From Bacillus albus (GTDB lineage Bacteria > Bacillota > Bacilli > Bacillales > Bacillaceae_G), in the NCBI RefSeq assembly GCF_001884185.1, contig NZ_MAOE01000078.1, forward strand, positions 1 to 51,664: a stretch of DNA of 51,664 nt. Direction: 5' to 3'. This document shows positions 25,473 to 35,100 of the stretch, piece after piece. A program made the position numbers and the translations under genes. Position 1 is the stretch's first letter, and every line of letters begins with the position of its first letter. Below the pieces are notes generated by a model that saw only the letters and a list, made by a program, of their open reading frames with translations, was not told the origin of the DNA and did not search any database.

Positions 25473-27824
25473 CTAATTTCTATTCTTCATATAGTACCAG
25501 TTTGACAGATCAGTAATAATATGTTCCTTTCCAACCCAGTTCCAACCTGGTGTTTGTACAGGGAACGGAAGATCTGCAAGTACCCTTCTCTTTTTAAAAT
25601 CATCGTACGCTACACCTTTAATTTCCACTTCATTTGTCAGGCACAAGCTCATTTCATTTACACCTGCTGGGTTTGTTTCAACATTAAACGCATATTTCCC
25701 ATCTTTCATTTTTAATGGCGCATACCATTTGCGCTGGCCATCAATAATTTTTTCTTGCCCATCCCAATATAAAGACTTAGTTGGTCTTTTACTATCGAAG
25801 ACATGTCCTGTTACTTCAGACAAGTACATATTTTTCGGTAGGAATTTTGATGTTAAGCCATTATTAGAAACACTCTCTAAATCATGTGTCGTTTTTAGTC
25901 CTTCATCTGCAAATGGATATTGTGCCGTTGCTTTTGTAAATACACCTGGATAATTGGCATTCCAATCATTTCTGTATTTTCCGTTTACCTCATAAGAAAA
26001 GCCATACCCAGCATGGAGCTTAGATGGTGCTAAACTATCAACACTCCCACTTAATGTTTCATAATACATTTCTCCCACTGTGTCTTCTTTTGATACACGT
26101 TCACTTACTGTTTCTACCACACCTTTTACACTAGTTACACCGCACATCCCATTTTCATGCGATGGTGCATAGATAGCCGTTTTAATTGGATTATTTTTGT
26201 ATGTGGTTTCTTCTATGTCTATACGATTACCAGCAGGGTTAATTTCCGCTTGAATTGTTCCTTTCCCTTTATGCTGCCAATCAAGATTCAACGTTTTCTT
26301 TTCTCCCTCTGTTAATCTTACCTTTTCTAATGCTACTTGCTGTCCGTTATGTTTTAGCATGACTACTGTTTCCGGATTTGCATATTTTGCTTCTAGTGCA
26401 TCTAACTTTTTAATTTTGTTCTTCTCTTTTTCTAGTTTTTGTCTTGCTGTATCTAGCCTACTTGCAGCATCGTCTAATCTATTTTCTTCCCAAGAGCAGT
26501 CTCTATCAATATAGTAATCATGACCTTCTTCGTCTTTCTCATGAATTGGATTACGACGACAATAGCTTAAACTAGACTGTGCACTATCCCTAGCGGATTC
26601 AGAACTATATACTTCCTGCTGAGATTTATCAATATTATTATTTACCTTTGCTCTATATTGGTCACGTTCTGGCTTAAAATTATCACGTGATACATCTACT
26701 CTTGTTTTAATATTCTTTCCTTCTCGTGCTGTTTCTCCTTCAATTCGATCAGCCGAAAAATCAATTTTATATTTATAGTCATCTTCATTACCTGGATCTG
26801 GATTAGGTGTTACCTCTGTCCCACAGTTACCATCTACAATAAAATCAACTGTTTTCTCATTTGAATCCCTTTGAACCCCATCAATAATTTTTAATTTTGC
26901 AGTATAACGACCACACATCTGAGGTTGCCAACTTATATCTTCTTTTGTAAATCGTCCTGCATCGCCTTCATTTGGTTTTTGATTATCTTTTTGAGGATTT
27001 GAACGCAGGTAATTTTCCTGATGATGAACTGTTTCTCCACTTTTTGTAATATCTAGCATCCATTTCACACGATTTCGCTCACCTGCTATATGAGAATAAG
27101 GGTTACCTGCATCAAGTTTGGAACCACGTTCTGTATATCCCTTATCTTTACTTACATACTCAAAACCATTGAATATAAACTTAACAGGTGTATCCTTCTT
27201 ACCACTAGAGACTTTAAATTCTTTTATTTCAGGCTTACTTGTACGCACATACCACAAACTATATCTATTTATGCCACTTACTCCTCCTGCACCTGCATAT
27301 CCACCAGAAAGATAGGCAACATCCCGAATCCAATAAAACATACCGTAATTTATAGGGAGTGCATCATTATTAATTGGATGTGGAAATAAATTATGCAATA
27401 CGAATTCCGGATTACCCCAATACTTTGTAGAAATGATGGTTTCATTCATTCGCTCCACTTCTGTTACCATACGGTCACCTACTCGAATTGCGCTATTCCA
27501 ATAACCTTCATTCGAGATTCGAACATAAGGTTCAGAAAGATCCTCGTTTTTCACCAGATTATCATGTGGATTATCAAAATCAAAAGAACCGTTATATACA
27601 GCTGGGTAATGAAGGTCACCTTTATACATTAAATCTACACCAGCTGGTGCATATTCACTGCCAGCACGAAAATATTTACCTGGCATCTGTAACTCCCCAG
27701 ACCTTAAAAATGTATTATCATTACCATTATAAAATGGTACATCCTTATTTTGAGCATTAGCTAAAGTAGGCATACCTATAATAGCAGAGGAACACAGTAT
27801 TATAAGTTTTTTTCTTAATTTCAT
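25473..27824 (-). CDS. Large secreted protein of the pilus region (783 aa)
   Basis: The start is ATG 27824 (MKLRKKLIILCSSAIIGMPT) after TAGGAGGAGAAATAT, with a signal peptide ending at ANA. The first half is a folded beta-rich region (DVPFYNGNDNTFLRSGELQM..., YWIRDVAYLSGGY). Residues about 380-480 are charged and helical, probably a coiled-coil hairpin, with two cysteines (SYCRR and RDCSW). The C-terminal part is again beta-rich with a conserved-looking HAGYGFSYEVNGKYRNDW. There is no LPXTG or SLH anchor. It could be a pilus-tip adhesin or a secreted substrate; this is inferred from its place and its shared leader. Confidence 0.8.
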   Translation of the reverse strand: MKLRKKLIILCSSAIIGMPTLANAQNKDVPFYNGNDNTFLRSGELQMPGKYFRAGSEYAPAGVDLMYKGDLHYPAVYNGSFDFDNPHDNLVKNEDLSEPYVRISNEGYWNSAIRVGDRMVTEVERMNETIISTKYWGNPEFVLHNLFPHPINNDALPINYGMFYWIRDVAYLSGGYAGAGGVSGINRYSLWYVRTSKPEIKEFKVSSGKKDTPVKFIFNGFEYVSKDKGYTERGSKLDAGNPYSHIAGERNRVKWMLDITKSGETVHHQENYLRSNPQKDNQKPNEGDAGRFTKEDISWQPQMCGRYTAKLKIIDGVQRDSNEKTVDFIVDGNCGTEVTPNPDPGNEDDYKYKIDFSADRIEGETAREGKNIKTRVDVSRDNFKPERDQYRAKVNNNIDKSQQEVYSSESARDSAQSSLSYCRRNPIHEKDEEGHDYYIDRDCSWEENRLDDAASRLDTARQKLEKEKNKIKKLDALEAKYANPETVVMLKHNGQQVALEKVRLTEGEKKTLNLDWQHKGKGTIQAEINPAGNRIDIEETTYKNNPIKTAIYAPSHENGMCGVTSVKGVVETVSERVSKEDTVGEMYYETLSGSVDSLAPSKLHAGYGFSYEVNGKYRNDWNANYPGVFTKATAQYPFADEGLKTTHDLESVSNNGLTSKFLPKNMYLSEVTGHVFDSKRPTKSLYWDGQEKIIDGQRKWYAPLKMKDGKYAFNVETNPAGVNEMSLCLTNEVEIKGVAYDDFKKRRVLADLPFPVQTPGWNWVGKEHIITDLSNWYYMKNRN

Positions 27825-27849
27825 TATATTTCTCCTCCTAAACACAAAA

Positions 27850-27894
27850 AAGGACACACCTGTACCGTTGGGATGGTACGTAAGGTGTGTCCTT
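27850..27894 (-). promoter_or_regulatory. GGACACACC leader hairpin before the 783-aa gene
   Basis: Read on minus: AGGACACACCT, an inner GTACC/GGTAC pairing, AGGTGTGTCCT and TTTTTT, then the ribosome site about 12 bases later. The hairpin including its loop differs by one base from that at 46865-46907 before the S1-repeat gene. It may double as terminator of the SLH gene (stop at 27979). Confidence 0.75.
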
Positions 27895-27978
27895 TACGTA
27901 AATTCAATATTATTTAGTTATTTTTATATTATATTTAAATGTTATCATTATCTACTTAGAAAAACAATATATATTCTA

Positions 27979-29208
27979 CTACTTGCTCTCGACTTGAACA
28001 TACATCATGTGATCTGCCGTTGAGTTTCCAATGCGTACTTTATAATTTCCTTTTTCAAAAGTATTTAATTTATGAGATTCAACTGTTCCTTGAATTTCTT
28101 CATCTAAATTTAAATCTGATTTTAATAAAGTCGTCCATTTCTTAGCCAATTCTACTGTCGCATCATTATTATCTAAGAAGATAACTTTGAAACTACCTTC
28201 ATTGATTGGAACAATATAAAATTGAGCTTTTAATGAACCTTCTGGTAAGTACATTCCATTATCCACTAATCTTACAACGCCACCTACTTCCGCGTATTTT
28301 AAATTAGTATTATACTTTTTATTTACTTCATTGATTAAAGATTGCGCTTGAATGGAGCTTGAATTATTAATTACCTTTGATGATTCATACCATTCTTTAT
28401 TAAAAGTGAATTCATTTGATACTAGTTTGTCATCTAAAACGTCTGGCTTTGTTTCTGGCTTTGTCTCTGGTTTTGTCTCTGGCTTTGTCTCTGGCTTTGT
28501 TTCTGGCTTTGTCTCTGGTTTTGTCTCTGGTTTTGTCTCTGGTTTTGTCTCTGGCTTCACTTCTGGTTTTGTTTCTTTTTCCAGTACATTAATAGAGTTA
28601 TATAAGAACTGGCTATATTGTTCACGAGTTACATGTGCATATGGTGAATACAGCTTACCTCCAGTACCAATAGTAACGCCATTTTCTTCTAATGCACTAA
28701 TTGCTTTTAATGCCCATGAGTTTTTATCAATATCAGTAAACGATGTTGTCTTAGTAGCTTTGAATTCGAAAGCATTTGTAAGTACTTGCGCCATTTGTTC
28801 ACGAGTTAAAATATCATCTGGACCAAATTTCCCCTCACCATAACCAGCAACAAGACCCTCTTTAGCAAGTGCTAAGATTTCCTTCTCAAACATATGTCCT
28901 TTAATATCGTTGAATGGGTTTTTGAAGCTAGCATCTGCATTTGCTGGTTTTACATATGCATAAATCATGCGAGCGACTTGTCCACGAGTTACATTGTCAC
29001 CAAAACCAAAAACATTATTTCCGTATCCTGCTACTACTTTACGGTTTGCTAAATCATAGATTGCTTTCGTAGACCAGTGATTTGCTGGAACATCATTGAA
29101 CTTTAATGAATCTGTGTTATCAGCCTTAACAGTAAATGCCCCCGCCCCTAATAGTGACGTTCCCATAATTGTTAGTGCTGTTGCTGTTTTTAAAAATTTG
29201 TTTGCCAT
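27979..29208 (-). CDS. SLH-domain surface protein with KPET repeat
   Basis: The start is ATG 29208 (MANKFLKTATAL) with TTGGAGGAACT upstream, 409 residues. A signal peptide ends near VKA. Three SLH repeats follow (FNDVPANHW, YGNNVFGFGDNVTRGQVA; GEGKFGPDDILTREQ; TREQYSQFLY), then eight or more KPET units coded by a 12-bp tandem repeat (about 28440-28570), then a 140-residue C-terminal domain of unknown type. It is anchored to the wall polymer. Its place inside the pilus cluster suggests a role in passing the pilus through, or tying it to, the S-layer. Confidence 0.88.
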   Translation of the reverse strand: MANKFLKTATALTIMGTSLLGAGAFTVKADNTDSLKFNDVPANHWSTKAIYDLANRKVVAGYGNNVFGFGDNVTRGQVARMIYAYVKPANADASFKNPFNDIKGHMFEKEILALAKEGLVAGYGEGKFGPDDILTREQMAQVLTNAFEFKATKTTSFTDIDKNSWALKAISALEENGVTIGTGGKLYSPYAHVTREQYSQFLYNSINVLEKETKPEVKPETKPETKPETKPETKPETKPETKPETKPETKPETKPDVLDDKLVSNEFTFNKEWYESSKVINNSSSIQAQSLINEVNKKYNTNLKYAEVGGVVRLVDNGMYLPEGSLKAQFYIVPINEGSFKVIFLDNNDATVELAKKWTTLLKSDLNLDEEIQGTVESHKLNTFEKGNYKVRIGNSTADHMMYVQVESK

Positions 29209-29357
29209 TGTTAGTTCCTCCAAATATATTAGTTTTTTCATAGATTCCTTTATTGTACCGAATTAAAATATAAAATCCAGATAATTTAACATATAAATTA
29301 ACGAATTTGTGTTTTTTACAAGCCTATTTCTATATATTTATTTTAAAATATATTTTT

Positions 29358-29394
29358 CTAGCAAAAAAACTACACTTTTCAGTATAGTTTTTTA
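29358..29394 (-). terminator. Terminator after the pseudopilin genes
   Basis: Read on minus, AAAAAACTATACTG-AAAA-GTGTAGTTTTTTT lies behind the stop of the 131-aa gene and before the SLH gene. Confidence 0.75.
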
Positions 29395-29419
29395 CCAATT
29401 TTTATACATATTGGTATTT

Positions 29420-29815
29420 TCAACGGAAATATATTTGTCCCATTCCATCTTTGTTAGCCCATATCGGCGCTTTCACACTATCTATCCCTATCATTTTAAA
29501 AATAAAGAAGTGATGTTCAGCTTTTATCTTAAAATTCAACGGCTTATTATGATCTACGCGCCCTTTTGTATATTCATATTTCCATCCATCCATATTTTGC
29601 TCTTTCATTTTCTTCTCTATATCAGGAATTAGATTTACGTTTTTTCCTTCATATGTGTACTGAAAACCACCTGTTTGTTCTGCTAACTCTACTGTACTAG
29701 AAGCAAAATCATGTGCCTTTATTAACTGCATTCCATACAGTACACCCTCTGGTATAAGAGTTATCAATAATAAAGAAAGCGTTAGAAAAAGCGCTGTTGT
29801 TACTGTATTTTGCAT
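29420..29815 (-). CDS. TadE/pseudopilin-like protein (131 aa)
   Basis: One N-terminal membrane helix (TVTTALFLTLSLLLITLIPEG) followed by an outer domain with YTYEGKNVNL and a C-terminal beta-rich part. The layout fits minor pilin-like proteins of Tad systems (TadE or DUF4320-like); sequence support is weak. It follows the 149-aa gene by 25 bases in the same operon and ends at a terminator. Confidence 0.6.
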   Translation of the reverse strand: MQNTVTTALFLTLSLLLITLIPEGVLYGMQLIKAHDFASSTVELAEQTGGFQYTYEGKNVNLIPDIEKKMKEQNMDGWKYEYTKGRVDHNKPLNFKIKAEHHFFIFKMIGIDSVKAPIWANKDGMGQIYFR

Positions 29816-29840
29816 TTCTTACACACCTACTTTTTCTTAT

Positions 29841-30290
29841 TTATTTCACGTTTCCTCCAGCTTTCTTGTTGTCAGAATCTGCTTCATAAATAAATATGTG
29901 TTTTGCGTTACTTTTAATGCTGCCTTTTTTTTCATCAAATTGTTTAGTATAACTAGCAGTCTCGGCTTCTCCTTCAACCGCAATCATTGCAGGTTGTTCT
30001 TGTACAGCATGTACAGAAAACTCTCGTTTTGATGCAGGATTCTTAAATGTTGCATTTTGTTTATAAGACTTTTCAAATTCTTCCTTTGCGATTTCTGGTT
30101 CAATTGCAACTTCTTCTTGCGCTCGTAAAACACCTACTTTTATGGATTTATCCATTGCTGTACTTCCAGCACGTTCTAGTGCAGACTTATTATCTGTGTG
30201 TGTTGTATCTCCAATAATCATATCTGTCATTAAGAATAAACAGCCAACAAATAATAATAGTGAGGCAGCACCTATAATAAATTTTTGCAT
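29841..30290 (-). CDS. Second pseudopilin-like protein (149 aa)
   Basis: Start ATG 30290 after GAAGGATGAAAAGGG. An N-terminal helix (FIIGAASLLLFVGCLFLMTDMI) is followed by an extracellular part with ALERAGSTAMDKSIKVGVLR, a pattern seen in minor pilin and TadF/TadE-like proteins. Located between tadZ-like and the 131-aa gene; likely a component of the pilus. Confidence 0.6.
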   Translation of the reverse strand: MQKFIIGAASLLLFVGCLFLMTDMIIGDTTHTDNKSALERAGSTAMDKSIKVGVLRAQEEVAIEPEIAKEEFEKSYKQNATFKNPASKREFSVHAVQEQPAMIAVEGEAETASYTKQFDEKKGSIKSNAKHIFIYEADSDNKKAGGNVK

Positions 30291-30306
30291 CCCTTTTCAT
30301 CCTTCC

Positions 30307-31803
30307 TTAATTTTCGGACTTCCGAAATCGAAACCCACTTAAAATGGAACTTTTCTTTTGATTCAACAATTGATTTGGTAGCAGTAGCTCAGCTATTTCC
30401 TTCAGTATTCCTTCTAGCTCTTTATAATAATTCCGACTAGATAGTAAAGTACTACTATTTAATTGAGATTCAAATACATCCTCTATCTCATATGATGCTA
30501 AAGCAGTTAATACCTTATCTCCGAAACATTCTTCTACTACCTCATGCTTTAAAAGTGCAGGAGAAAACTTATTCCCAATGATTCTCGTTTTCTCTAAAGC
30601 TAAGTAAGAAACAAGCTTTCTCTCCTTTTGTGTAAGAGGATGCGCTATCTTTAGCAATTGATGTAGATTGGGTTCGGCTACAAAGAATATGTAATCTGCC
30701 ATTTCACATATCTCATGGTATAAATCTTTATCCCAATCGCTCCCCGCATCAATAATAGATATAGGTGCTTCTTGGTTAGCCAATAAAACCTTAATAAAAT
30801 GGTCAAAATCCTGATCAGTCTCGTTTTTTAGCTCTTGATCCACAATAGGATTCTTTACAATATAATTTATTTTGCCTTGCTTCCATTTTGGGATCGATAA
30901 TATATCAGATTCCTTCTGTAGCATCTCTTTATATCGCTGCAACATAAATTCACTACGATAGTTTTCTGGTGCCTCAGTATATCCCTTTAATAACGGATAC
31001 GTATAACCATCATCATATAGATTCTCTATATAATTCACATCAATCTTTAGTTCATTTAAGTAAGCAGCTAAAAGATGTGAAACAAAAGTAGCACCACTTC
31101 TCCTGTTCATGCTGGCTACAACAATTGTTCTTCTTGGAATAGCAATACCGATTTGTTTTTCATATACCGGCTCAAAAGCCAATTTATACTGTTTTTTTAT
31201 AACAGGTGCTTTTGGCATCTTCTCTGAAACAGACTTACGCTTTTGTTTGTTTTTAAATAGTTTGTTGGAATTAGAGGCAGGTTCACTGTTGCCGCCTCCC
31301 TCTAATTCACTTGATGCTTCCTCTTCTTCATCATCAGGAACCTCGGGCAACTTTGTTTGTTGCGGTGCCTGACTTGCTCCTACAATTTCCGCTACATTTT
31401 TAATATCCGATTCATGTAGTAGCTGCGGGATGACTTTATTATCAATATCAATTTTACGAGAGTTAAAAATGTCATAGATACCTAGATAAATCAGTTTCGC
31501 CAAAAACTCATCATCATTTTCTCGCTCTGTAAATACCACAATACGAATATCCCGATTAAATCGAATATCTCTTAGTTTCTGTAAAATAATTAATTCACGT
31601 TTCTCCTCATGTCCCGCATCAATATTTAATCGTTTGTCATTAATACATAGAATATTAGGCTGTTCCGTATCTAGAATTTCATCAAGATACTTGATGTGCA
31701 TTACATCACTATCAGCTACTTCAAATCCAGCACCAATAAAATCCTCACGTAAATATGCCGTATATACAGTATCGCTTATAGCTAAAACGATTTTTTTCGT
31801 CAT
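30307..31803 (-). CDS. tadZ: TadZ-like protein with receiver-like domain and degenerate P-loop
   Basis: 498 residues, ATG 31803 after TTAGGAGGTT. Residues about 1-135 form a response-regulator-like fold (IVLAISDTVYTAYLREDFIG..., IRIVVFTERENDDEFLAKLI). An acidic and basic linker follows (about 150-220, DDEEEEASSE). Then comes a MinD-like domain starting TIVVASMNRRSGATFVSHLL, where the lysine of GKST is replaced by GAT. This arrangement is that of TadZ/CpaE. ATP binding is doubtful. It probably localises the machine, while the 273-aa protein of the other operon keeps a more active-looking loop. Confidence 0.78.
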   Translation of the reverse strand: MTKKIVLAISDTVYTAYLREDFIGAGFEVADSDVMHIKYLDEILDTEQPNILCINDKRLNIDAGHEEKRELIILQKLRDIRFNRDIRIVVFTERENDDEFLAKLIYLGIYDIFNSRKIDIDNKVIPQLLHESDIKNVAEIVGASQAPQQTKLPEVPDDEEEEASSELEGGGNSEPASNSNKLFKNKQKRKSVSEKMPKAPVIKKQYKLAFEPVYEKQIGIAIPRRTIVVASMNRRSGATFVSHLLAAYLNELKIDVNYIENLYDDGYTYPLLKGYTEAPENYRSEFMLQRYKEMLQKESDILSIPKWKQGKINYIVKNPIVDQELKNETDQDFDHFIKVLLANQEAPISIIDAGSDWDKDLYHEICEMADYIFFVAEPNLHQLLKIAHPLTQKERKLVSYLALEKTRIIGNKFSPALLKHEVVEECFGDKVLTALASYEIEDVFESQLNSSTLLSSRNYYKELEGILKEIAELLLPNQLLNQKKSSILSGFRFRKSEN

Positions 31804-31822
31804 AGTTAACCTCCTACAAACT

Positions 31823-32776
31823 CTAACGTTGGATTAAAATCATGTTTTCAATTGGAATTTGCGCCTGAAGATGAACCTTCCCAATAATCTCATTCAGAAT
31901 ATACTCCATTTCAACTTGTTCCATTGGACGTGGAGCTCCAAAATCAGAATTTAGTTTTACTCGTATTTCTAATCTATCTTGTATCTCATGTAAAGGTGTA
32001 CCAAGATAAAGAATGCTGTAGTATAAAACACCATCTTCAATATTTTTTTGAATCATATCCTTTGTTTGATGAATAAATGTAACCTCAGCAACCTCAATAA
32101 AAGGATCATCTATCGTTACTTTGCTATTCCAATTTAGATTCCAAATCTCGCAATGTTCTTCTGCATGCACAACAACTCCATTTATTGAAGGCGTAATAGC
32201 AAAAAGACGATCTATAGGAGCTTTGATTAACGAGGTAATCTCACCTTTCTCTAATTCAAAACCTTTTTCCAATCGCTCATGTTCAAAAGCACATTCAGCA
32301 CCAGCGAATGCGATTTCACAGAATACTTGTTCTAGTAATGGATGAATCCCTTCATATGTTCGTACGGCAAACACACAAAACTCCTGTGTTTCATCTGTGC
32401 GAATAATTTCGTATAATTCAAATTCGGATGCATTCGCTAAGACAAAAGGAATATCTTTTATAAAGTTAGGGTCAGTATATAAATTGTCTGGAATTTGTGT
32501 TTCAGGATGATATATAAACTCTAGGCAAAGTTGATACCCTTTTAAAAACGCATTCTTAGCTGCTGCTGGGAATAAAGTTTCAAAACGTTTTACATTATTT
32601 TTAAATTTTTGTTCTTCAACTTCGTTATTAAATTCTCTTGCTTGTAAGATATTAGTTCTATTACCTAACTGCAAAAAGTAATGATTAATCATTCGATTAA
32701 TACTTTCCTCAAATGTTGTATTATCCTCACAATACTTTGTAAATCTCTTTTTACTCAGGTTTACAATTTCGTTCAT
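31823..32776 (-). CDS. Hypothetical 317-aa protein, first gene of second pilus operon
   Basis: The start is ATG 32776 (MNEIVNLSKKRFTKYCEDNT) after GAGAGGGAGAA. It is soluble, without signal or membrane helix, with mixed helix/strand composition and several acidic patches (EFELYEIIRTDETQEF). No family is recognised. It is 19 bases from tadZ and preceded by a GACACACC leader hairpin, so it probably belongs to the pilus system, perhaps as a cytoplasmic assembly factor. Confidence 0.7.
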   Translation of the reverse strand: MNEIVNLSKKRFTKYCEDNTTFEESINRMINHYFLQLGNRTNILQAREFNNEVEEQKFKNNVKRFETLFPAAAKNAFLKGYQLCLEFIYHPETQIPDNLYTDPNFIKDIPFVLANASEFELYEIIRTDETQEFCVFAVRTYEGIHPLLEQVFCEIAFAGAECAFEHERLEKGFELEKGEITSLIKAPIDRLFAITPSINGVVVHAEEHCEIWNLNWNSKVTIDDPFIEVAEVTFIHQTKDMIQKNIEDGVLYYSILYLGTPLHEIQDRLEIRVKLNSDFGAPRPMEQVEMEYILNEIIGKVHLQAQIPIENMILIQR

Positions 32777-32817
32777 AGCCTGGATTCTCCCTCTCAAATG
32801 TTATATATACAAAAAAA

Positions 32818-32854
32818 GACACACCAATGGCAGGTTATGTGCCTTCGGTGTGTC
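32818..32854 (-). promoter_or_regulatory. GACACACC leader hairpin before the second pilus operon
   Basis: GACACACC/GGTGTGTC stem with a 21-base loop containing a GGCA...TGCC pairing, a T-run on minus, and the ribosome site about 20 bases further. There is no gene for 3 kb upstream on this strand, so it cannot be a terminator of an upstream gene. Confidence 0.75.
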
Positions 32855-32879
32855 CGTTTAGCTAGAAATTAAATCTATT

Positions 32880-33240
32880 AATTTGTATATTAATCTTGAA
32901 TAATTGTCATTCACACATAAGAATAAAGCTATAATTTTTAAAAGTCAATAGCTTTATTACATCCTTGTGCACACATATCTATTCTTCTTTCTCTATACTT
33001 CCATGTATCTAAACTCAAAAATACAGTTAATTACACAAACTTCTATATTAATCAAACAATTTTTAGAATAATACAATGTACAGAAGATTATTTACTTAAA
33101 ATCTGCAATAATTAAAGCAAAATCTCGTAATTTTATTTACGATTAAATTTTTAAAACTGCTTAACATACAATCACCCCCCATATTAATATTATGTAAACA
33201 AGAAAAGCACATTTTATTAATTACACTCACAGTCATATAT
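32880..33240. other. AT-rich spacer before the repeat array
   Basis: No gene. Promoters of the minus-strand operon probably lie here but none stands out. Confidence 0.4.
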
Positions 33241-35100
33241 AAACCGACATTAATATGTAAAGAAAAATCCAAGGAGAATTGTTAATTTCATATCAACATT
33301 TTAATAGAATAAGTATATATATTAGATATCATTAACATCTTATAAGATACAATTATTAATAGAAAAATTATAAATAACCATCTGTTAATATCAATATACA
33401 TTTAGATTTTTATCATCTTAATGTAGAAAAACTATTACATTTCAATAAATTCTTTTAACAGACCACTATATTCAAAAGATTACTCCAAGAGATCTGGAGC
33501 TTTCATAAAAAACACTATAATCTTTATATATTATTCAACTTTCGAAACTCCATTATCTCTATTATTGATGTCATATGAACAAGAAAAACCAATTCCGCAC
33601 CCTGAAGTCGCATTGACATATCAACTGAAATTGATATGTCAATTAAAAACCGAAAAGAAATGTTAATTTCATATCAACAGTTTTCATGCAATGAGTACAA
33701 ATAATCATTAATAATTAAAAAACCGTTTTAAGGGTAATATTATTCGTAGCTATTAATCCTGTAATATAAACATTTAATAAGTTAATTACTTATTAACTAA
33801 AAATAAAACTTCTAATCAAATGCAAATCTCAATCTATTAATATACTATCACATTAACATTTTATCATTTTGGCTAACATGAAGTTAACAATAGAATATTG
33901 TAAAGTATTTAAATTCAATTTTATGTTAATAATAGTGGTGCAGGTATTTGCAACAGATTCAACCAATAATCGTTTACATGTTAATTATACACACGAAATC
34001 AAGCACTTATACATTCAGATCCTTGTCACTTTCATTCAAACTAACTTTTACATGTCATTCAAATCTTTTAACGTATCACTTATTTAAATGATTACTTCGA
34101 GAGACCTGGAGCTTTTGTACGAAATACCAGGATGTTTATATACCATTTGAACTTTCAAAACTACATTATCCCTATTATTGATATCATTTGAATAAGAAAA
34201 TCCTCCTTTGAAAAACTCACTCACATTGATATATCAACCGACATTTACATGTAACAACAAAACCCGTGGTAAATGTTAATTTCATATCAACATCTTAGCT
34301 ATATTAAGTATAAATATTAATAAAAAACAATAGGAAAGCACTTTTTTAATAGAAACACTGTTAATAGCTTTTAATTCTGTAACCTGAAATTATAATAAAT
34401 AAACTATATAATTACCACAAGATATAAAACCTCTAATCATGTACAAAGTTCAATCTATCAATAATCTATATAAAACTATCGTATTAACATTTCATTCTTT
34501 TAGTTAACATGAAATTGACAGTAGAATATAGTAAGATGTTTTACTATCAACCTCATGTTAATGATAATAGTGTAGATTTAAGGGATTATCCATTCAGACC
34601 CTCGCCACTTTCATTTAAACTGACTTTTACATGTCAATTAAACCTATTAGCGTACTACCATATTTAAATGATCACTTCAAGAGACCTGTAGCCTTTGTAT
34701 ATTAAACTATAATCTTTTATATACAATTAAACATTATCGATGTCATATGGACAAGAAAAGGACTCTTCGCAACACCTACTGACATTTACATGTCAACCGA
34801 CATTGACATGTAATCACAAAGCATAAAGTAAAATATCAATTTTATGTTAACACCTTTAATGCAATAAACATAAATACTCATTAACAACCTTGAAAAAACA
34901 GTTTGTATTAGGGATATTGTTAATAGCTATTAATTCTGTAACTTGAACTTGTAATAAATAAATTATTAATATAAAACTACTGTATTAACATTCCATCTTT
35001 AAGTTAACATGAAATTGACAATGAATTATAGTGATGCATTTAAATATCAATTTCATGTTAATAATAGGAGTGTAGATATCCATAACGGAATCAAGTAAAT
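33241..35100. repeat. Array of about 0.6-kb imperfect direct repeats with GTYAATTTCATRTYAAC sites
   Basis: Three landmarks recur in order. GAGAYCTGGAGC-like is at 33489, 34101 and 34681; GTTAATTTCATATCAAC at 33281, 33662 and 34275; GTTAACATGAAATTGAC-like at about 33872, 34503 and 35003. After each of the last, an inverted partner (TCAATTTCATGTTAAT-like) follows 40-45 bases on, so each unit holds a large inverted pair. A perfect 13-bp inverted repeat (ATTGACATATCAA/TTGATATGTCAAT) is at 33612-33643. No coding frame. Such iterated sites next to tubY suggest a replication origin or centromere-like region. Confidence 0.75.

Noticed and set aside
28440-28570. Possible CRISPR-like short tandem repeat
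   Set aside because: The 12-bp units are contiguous and coding (KPET); there are no spacers.
28352-28843. 163-aa plus-strand frame rich in SGFV repeats
   Set aside because: It is the antisense of the KPET repeat and SLH region of the surface protein.
33869-34087. 72-aa plus-strand frame in the repeat array
   Set aside because: No ribosome site, and the composition follows the repeat; equivalent positions in the other units have no open frame.
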